A stretch of 64,000 nucleotides of DNA from Vicinamibacterales bacterium (GTDB lineage Bacteria; Acidobacteriota; Vicinamibacteria; Vicinamibacterales; UBA8438), in NCBI GenBank assembly GCA_937766455.1, contig CALLXD010000008.1, positions 1 through 64,000 of the forward strand, in the 5' to 3' direction. The translations under genes and the position numbers were made by a program. Position 1 is the first letter of the stretch. Each line of letters opens with the position of its first letter. Shown piece after piece: positions 58,148 to 64,000 of the stretch. The notes under the pieces are model-generated. The model saw only the letters and a program-made list of their open reading frames with translations. It did no database searches and had not been told where the DNA came from.

Positions 58148-60412
58148 ATGGACTTTCTCGAAAAGCTGAATCCCGAGCAACGGGCCGCTGTTGTACAAAC
58201 CGACGGTCCGCTCCTAATTCTGGCTGGAGCCGGGTCTGGGAAGACCCGGGTGATCTCGTCGCGCGTCGCCTACCTGGTTCGCGAAGGCCATGCCGCCCCG
58301 GATCAGGTGCTGGCCGTCACGTTCACGAACAAGGCGGCGGCTGAAATGCGCGAGCGGGTCGAGAAGCTGCTCGATACCGATTGCAAGCGACTCTGGGTCT
58401 CGACCTTCCACGCGTTCTGCGCGCGGCTCCTGCGGCGCGAGGGTCCAGCGATCGGTTTGTCGCGCGATTTCGTCATCTATGACTCGGCGGACCAGCTGGC
58501 CGTGGTGCGTCGCGGGTTGAAGGAACTGAACATCGACGACAAGATGCTCCCCGCCCGGCAAGCGCTGTCGATCATCAGCCAGGCGAAGAACCAGATGACT
58601 GACCCGTCATCACTCCGCGAAGAGGGCTGGAGCTCGCGGGGAGAGATGGCGGCCAAGGTCTTCGAGCACTACCGTCGCGCCCTCGACGACGCGAACGCGC
58701 TCGACTTCGACGACCTGCTGCTGCGCACCGTGGATCTGTTCGCAACGGCCGAGCATGTGAAGCGGCGTTACAACGAACAATTCAGGTTCATCATGGTCGA
58801 CGAGTACCAGGACACGAATCAACCACAATACCGGCTGATTCGGCACCTCGCCGATTCTCACCGCAACCTCTGTGTGGTGGGAGATCCGGACCAGTCGATC
58901 TACAAGTGGCGGGGCGCCGACCTCCGCAACATTATGGACTTCGAGCAGGATTTTCCCGAGGCGACCGTCGTACGCCTCGAGCAGAACTATCGCTCGACCC
59001 AGGTCATCCTGGACGCCGCGTCAGCGGTTATCCGACAAAACCGTAATCGCGACGACAAACGGCTGTGGACCGACCGAACGGGCGGGCCGTCGCTGCGGTA
59101 CTTTCGTGGGGGCGATGAACTCGAGGAGGCTGATTGGATCACGGGTCGGCTGCGCGAAGCGCTCGGGGCCGAGGAGGAGCTGATCGGGGTGTTGTACCGG
59201 ACCAACGCGCAATCGCGCGCGCTGGAAGATGCCCTTCTGAGGCACGGGATCGCGTACAAAATCATCGGCGGCGTCAGGTTCTACGAGCGCAAGGAAATCA
59301 AGGACGCGCTGTGCTACCTCCGTTTGTTGATGAACCCGGATGACGACGTCAGTCTGCGGAGGGTGATCAATGTGCCCGCGCGGGGCATCGGCAAAGGCGT
59401 CATGGCTGCCCTCGATGACCTGGAGCCGCAGACCCCAGACGCGGGGCCGCTGTTCGCCGGCACCGGCGGGGATGCCGAGGCAGCGGGATCGCTGTGGCGA
59501 CGACTGGGGAGAGCCGTCGATGAAAAACTCGTGCCCGCTCGGGGCCTGACCGCGCTGCGACAGTTCCGCGATCTCATTGTCACGCTCAGCGACGTGGCCA
59601 CACGCGAGTCCGTCTCAGACGTGCTGGGCAAGCTGCTCGACCAAAGTGGCTATCTGTCTGACCTACGGGGTCAAGAGAGCGAGGAGGCGGAGGGTCGGCT
59701 GGCCAACCTCATGGAACTGGTCTCTGCCACGCGCGACTACGAACTGCGGGACCCTGATCCGTCGCTCGCCGGTTTCGTCGATCGGTTGGCCCTGCTCTCG
59801 GAGACAGACGAGGACAACGCAGGCGGGGCCCAGAGTGCGCGCGTCTGGCTGATGACGTTGCATGCCGCGAAGGGACTGGAATTTCCTGTCGTGTTCATGG
59901 CAGGCATGGAAGACGCCCTGTTCCCCCACATGCGCTCTCACGACGACGAGGACGCCATCGAAGAGGAGCGTCGGCTGTGCTACGTCGGGATGACGCGGGC
60001 CCAGACGCGTCTCATCCTGACGAGTGCGGCGCGCCGACGCGTGTTCGGAGAATACCAGGCGTCTGAGCCGTCACGCTTTCTCAGTGAGATACCGACCGAG
60101 CTGATCGATGTGGTGCAGCCGGTGTTCTCGACGCCAGCGCGGGTGCCCACGACGTTCGGACGCCCGCGTCGTGGCCGGAGCCGCGCGGAGGCCACGCCGG
60201 AGATCCAGCCGGACTACGGATACGCCTATGAGGACGAGGACCAGTCGGTCATCAGTGTGAGTCCGGGAACGCGTGTGCGTCACGCCACCTTCGGAGTAGG
60301 GACCATTCTCTCCGTCGAGCCACTGACCGACGACATGAAGCTGACGGTGCACTTCACTGACGTGGGGCGGAAGACCCTGCGAGCGAAGTTCGCCAACCTG
60401 ACGCTGGCGTGA
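58148..60412 (+). CDS. pcrA: UvrD/PcrA-type ATP-dependent DNA helicase
   Basis: 754 residues, the usual length. Motif I is LILAGAGSGKTRVISSRVAY; motif II is MVDEYQDTNQPQYRLIRHLA; later motifs are QSIYKWRGAD, RLEQNYRS, LMTLHAAKGLEFPVVFMAG and YVGMTRAQTRLIL. The C-terminal GTRVRHATFGVGTILSVEPL is the Tudor-like domain of PcrA that contacts RNA polymerase. It unwinds DNA 3' to 5' in nucleotide excision repair and replication restart. It follows glmS by 24 bases, so it shares that operon. Confidence 0.95.
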   Translation: MDFLEKLNPEQRAAVVQTDGPLLILAGAGSGKTRVISSRVAYLVREGHAAPDQVLAVTFTNKAAAEMRERVEKLLDTDCKRLWVSTFHAFCARLLRREGPAIGLSRDFVIYDSADQLAVVRRGLKELNIDDKMLPARQALSIISQAKNQMTDPSSLREEGWSSRGEMAAKVFEHYRRALDDANALDFDDLLLRTVDLFATAEHVKRRYNEQFRFIMVDEYQDTNQPQYRLIRHLADSHRNLCVVGDPDQSIYKWRGADLRNIMDFEQDFPEATVVRLEQNYRSTQVILDAASAVIRQNRNRDDKRLWTDRTGGPSLRYFRGGDELEEADWITGRLREALGAEEELIGVLYRTNAQSRALEDALLRHGIAYKIIGGVRFYERKEIKDALCYLRLLMNPDDDVSLRRVINVPARGIGKGVMAALDDLEPQTPDAGPLFAGTGGDAEAAGSLWRRLGRAVDEKLVPARGLTALRQFRDLIVTLSDVATRESVSDVLGKLLDQSGYLSDLRGQESEEAEGRLANLMELVSATRDYELRDPDPSLAGFVDRLALLSETDEDNAGGAQSARVWLMTLHAAKGLEFPVVFMAGMEDALFPHMRSHDDEDAIEEERRLCYVGMTRAQTRLILTSAARRRVFGEYQASEPSRFLSEIPTELIDVVQPVFSTPARVPTTFGRPRRGRSRAEATPEIQPDYGYAYEDEDQSVISVSPGTRVRHATFGVGTILSVEPLTDDMKLTVHFTDVGRKTLRAKFANLTLA

Positions 60413-60431
60413 CGGGCGGGATCAGACAAAG

Positions 60432-60468
60432 AAAAAGGCCCGACCCCACGGATGCGCAGGGTCGAGCC
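60432..60468 (-). terminator. rho-independent terminator of the minus-strand lipoprotein gene
   Basis: On the minus strand GGCTCGACCC (60468-60459) pairs with GGGTCGGGCC (60446-60437) around a 12-base loop, followed by five T residues (60436-60432). It lies 38 bases after the lipoprotein stop codon and also separates it from the convergent pcrA gene. Confidence 0.8.
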
Positions 60469-60506
60469 TCCAAAGCGACAGCGTCAGTCGTGCCAGACGC
60501 TAGCGG

Positions 60507-61211
60507 CTAGTTGACGGTCGCAATCACCCAGCGGCCTTCGATCGGCTCATCGCCGTTCTCCAAGATCGTCCGCTGCAGCGTGACGGTCAACTGCTGCTCA
60601 CTCGCGTTGCCATCCAGAGTCACGGTCGCCGTCACGTCGGCATCCTTCGAAACAATCTGTCCGTCAAACTGGGACAAATCGGGGTCGTCGGCCTGGACGC
60701 TCAAGTAGGCAGTGTTCCGCTCCGCGGAGACGGCCTGCTGGGAGTCGGACACGGCTTTGGAATTCTCCATGGTCCGCGCACGCCAGTCAGTCCATGCTTC
60801 CTGCACCTCACTGTCCCCCGAGGCGACATCCGCCTCCTCACGCTCTGCTTCCAGCACTCGATTAATCGCGTCGAAGTTCTCGTTCTGATAAACGATCTTC
60901 TCCTGCGTGAACGTTTCTTCGGCGGCCACGGCGTCAGCCACCGCCTGCTCCAGCTCTTTCACCCGCAGCGGTCGGCTGCGCTCTTCGCTGACGCTGTTCA
61001 CAGTGGGACCCGTCACAGTGCCCTTTTCGCGGACGTTCCACGCATACATTGTGATGTTGGCCAGCGAGCCACGGTCCGTCACGTTGGATGCATTGAAGTA
61101 CGTTCGAATAAGCGTCTGCTCAGGTCCAGTGGCGCCGCACGCGGCCACCAAAGCCAACAGTGGAGCCACAAACAGCGCACATACGCGTGTAGTCGTTCTT
61201 GATCGAGACAT
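60507..61211 (-). CDS. lipoprotein, function unknown
   Basis: 234 residues from ATG 61211, seven bases after a G-rich ribosome-binding site (AAGGGGGGG). The signal peptide ends in a lipobox (LLALVAACGA). The mature protein starts GPEQTLIRTYFNASNVTDRG and contains a helical region likely to form a coiled coil (VKELEQAVADAVAAEETFTQ, then RVLEAEREEADVASGDSEVQ) before a beta-rich C-terminus (LDGNASEQQLTVTLQRTILE). No known family. A longer in-frame start near 61379 overlaps gyrA and is rejected. It stands alone between gyrA and the terminator. Confidence 0.75.
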   Translation of the reverse strand: MSRSRTTTRVCALFVAPLLALVAACGATGPEQTLIRTYFNASNVTDRGSLANITMYAWNVREKGTVTGPTVNSVSEERSRPLRVKELEQAVADAVAAEETFTQEKIVYQNENFDAINRVLEAEREEADVASGDSEVQEAWTDWRARTMENSKAVSDSQQAVSAERNTAYLSVQADDPDLSQFDGQIVSKDADVTATVTLDGNASEQQLTVTLQRTILENGDEPIEGRWVIATVN

Positions 61212-61284
61212 AGAATCGCCCCCCCTTACACAAGCGCGTCGGCGCTTTCGACATCCGACGCTGGTCACTCCCGAACCGGCCGCG

Positions 61285-63777
<2,493 letters not shown>

Positions 63778-63858
63778 GTATCTCTTTCACCGGTTCCAGG
63801 GTGCCGGAACGGATGTCTCCTTCTTCGAATACGGGCTTCGGTGGCTCACTCGAGGCGG

Positions 63859-64000
63859 CTAGACGTCGAGGTTCTGGACATCAAGAGCGTTGTCCTCGAT
63901 GAACTTCCGGCGAGGCTCGACCTGGTCACCCATCAGCGTGGTGAACATCAGGTCTGCTTCTGTGTCATCTTCGGCATGGACCTGCAACAGCGTTCGGTTG
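63859..64000 (-). CDS. gyrB: DNA gyrase subunit B, C-terminal end (continues outside window)
   Basis: The last 46 codons before the TAG at 63861-63859 read [20 protein letters not shown], then [24 protein letters not shown]. The MGD-VEPRR-FI pattern and the NLDV end are diagnostic of GyrB. The rest of the gene lies beyond position 64000. It precedes gyrA on the minus strand in the common gyrB-gyrA order. Confidence 0.93.
   Translation of the reverse strand, partial: NRTLLQVHAEDDTEADLMFTTLMGDQVEPRRKFIEDNALDVQNLDV

Overview
The window reads as a chromosomal stretch of a high-GC bacterium, most likely an Acidobacteriota member of the Vicinamibacteria (formerly subgroup 6). That placement is an inference. 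It rests on PadR regulators next to (here decaying) permeases of the acidobacterial duplicated MacB-like type, two large DUF5916/CBM9-like outer-membrane proteins, a VWFA protein of the acidobacterial kind, and many PQQ-type beta-propeller enzymes. No IS element, phage, CRISPR array or rRNA operon was seen. One tRNA gene is present.

Layout. Positions 1-4110: the 3' part of a MauG-like cytochrome c peroxidase, a wrecked MacB-like permease gene, a PiT phosphate transporter, then PadR with its palindromic operator and two further permease fragments, one inverted. 4145-8496 (minus): a VWFA protein, a nucleotidyltransferase-like protein, an NHL-repeat secreted protein and a PIG-V-like membrane mannosyltransferase. 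8592-19343: two DUF5916 proteins around a secreted PQQ-like propeller, an exported MsrA and a TonB-C-like fragment, followed by a secreted monohaem cytochrome/copper-monooxygenase-like protein and its secreted partner. 19378-22891 (minus): an SSS symporter, pirin and MarR with a clear sigma70 promoter and operator. 22958-23263 (plus): a highly structured, terminator-ended small RNA carrying a 14-codon ORF. 23291-29787 (minus): a sorbosone-dehydrogenase/carboxymuconolactone-decarboxylase fusion, a TVP38 membrane protein, a VOC protein, an aldehyde dehydrogenase and an acetolactate-synthase-like enzyme.

29941-37741: an ECF sigma/anti-sigma pair, a flavin disulfide oxidoreductase with DEP and TVP38 partners, a Tat-exported MsrB, a Na+/H+ antiporter, an SDR and a MATE exporter. 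37870-41828: a BlaI-type repressor with its operator, ArgG, a one-domain bacterial histone followed by a zinc-finger RNase H, and a Ser/Thr kinase. 41980-49324: a PQQ dehydrogenase, a TrmA/RumA-like methyltransferase, a lipoprotein, MOSC, exported DinB-like, Sel1-repeat and LolA/LolB-like proteins. 49416-64000 is housekeeping: tRNA-Ser(UGA) with serS, an FmdB zinc ribbon, a DUF885 hydrolase, rsmI, a TPR protein, the glmU-glmS-pcrA operon, a lipoprotein, gyrA and the end of gyrB.

Themes. Periplasmic oxidation by quinoprotein and cytochrome enzymes, oxidative-damage repair by exported MsrA and MsrB, and envelope transport dominate the accessory part. The most unusual items are the structured RNA at about 22994-23263, whose micro-ORF is preceded by a 13-nt perfect complement of the canonical 16S rRNA 3' end, and the histone-fold protein at 39908-40126.
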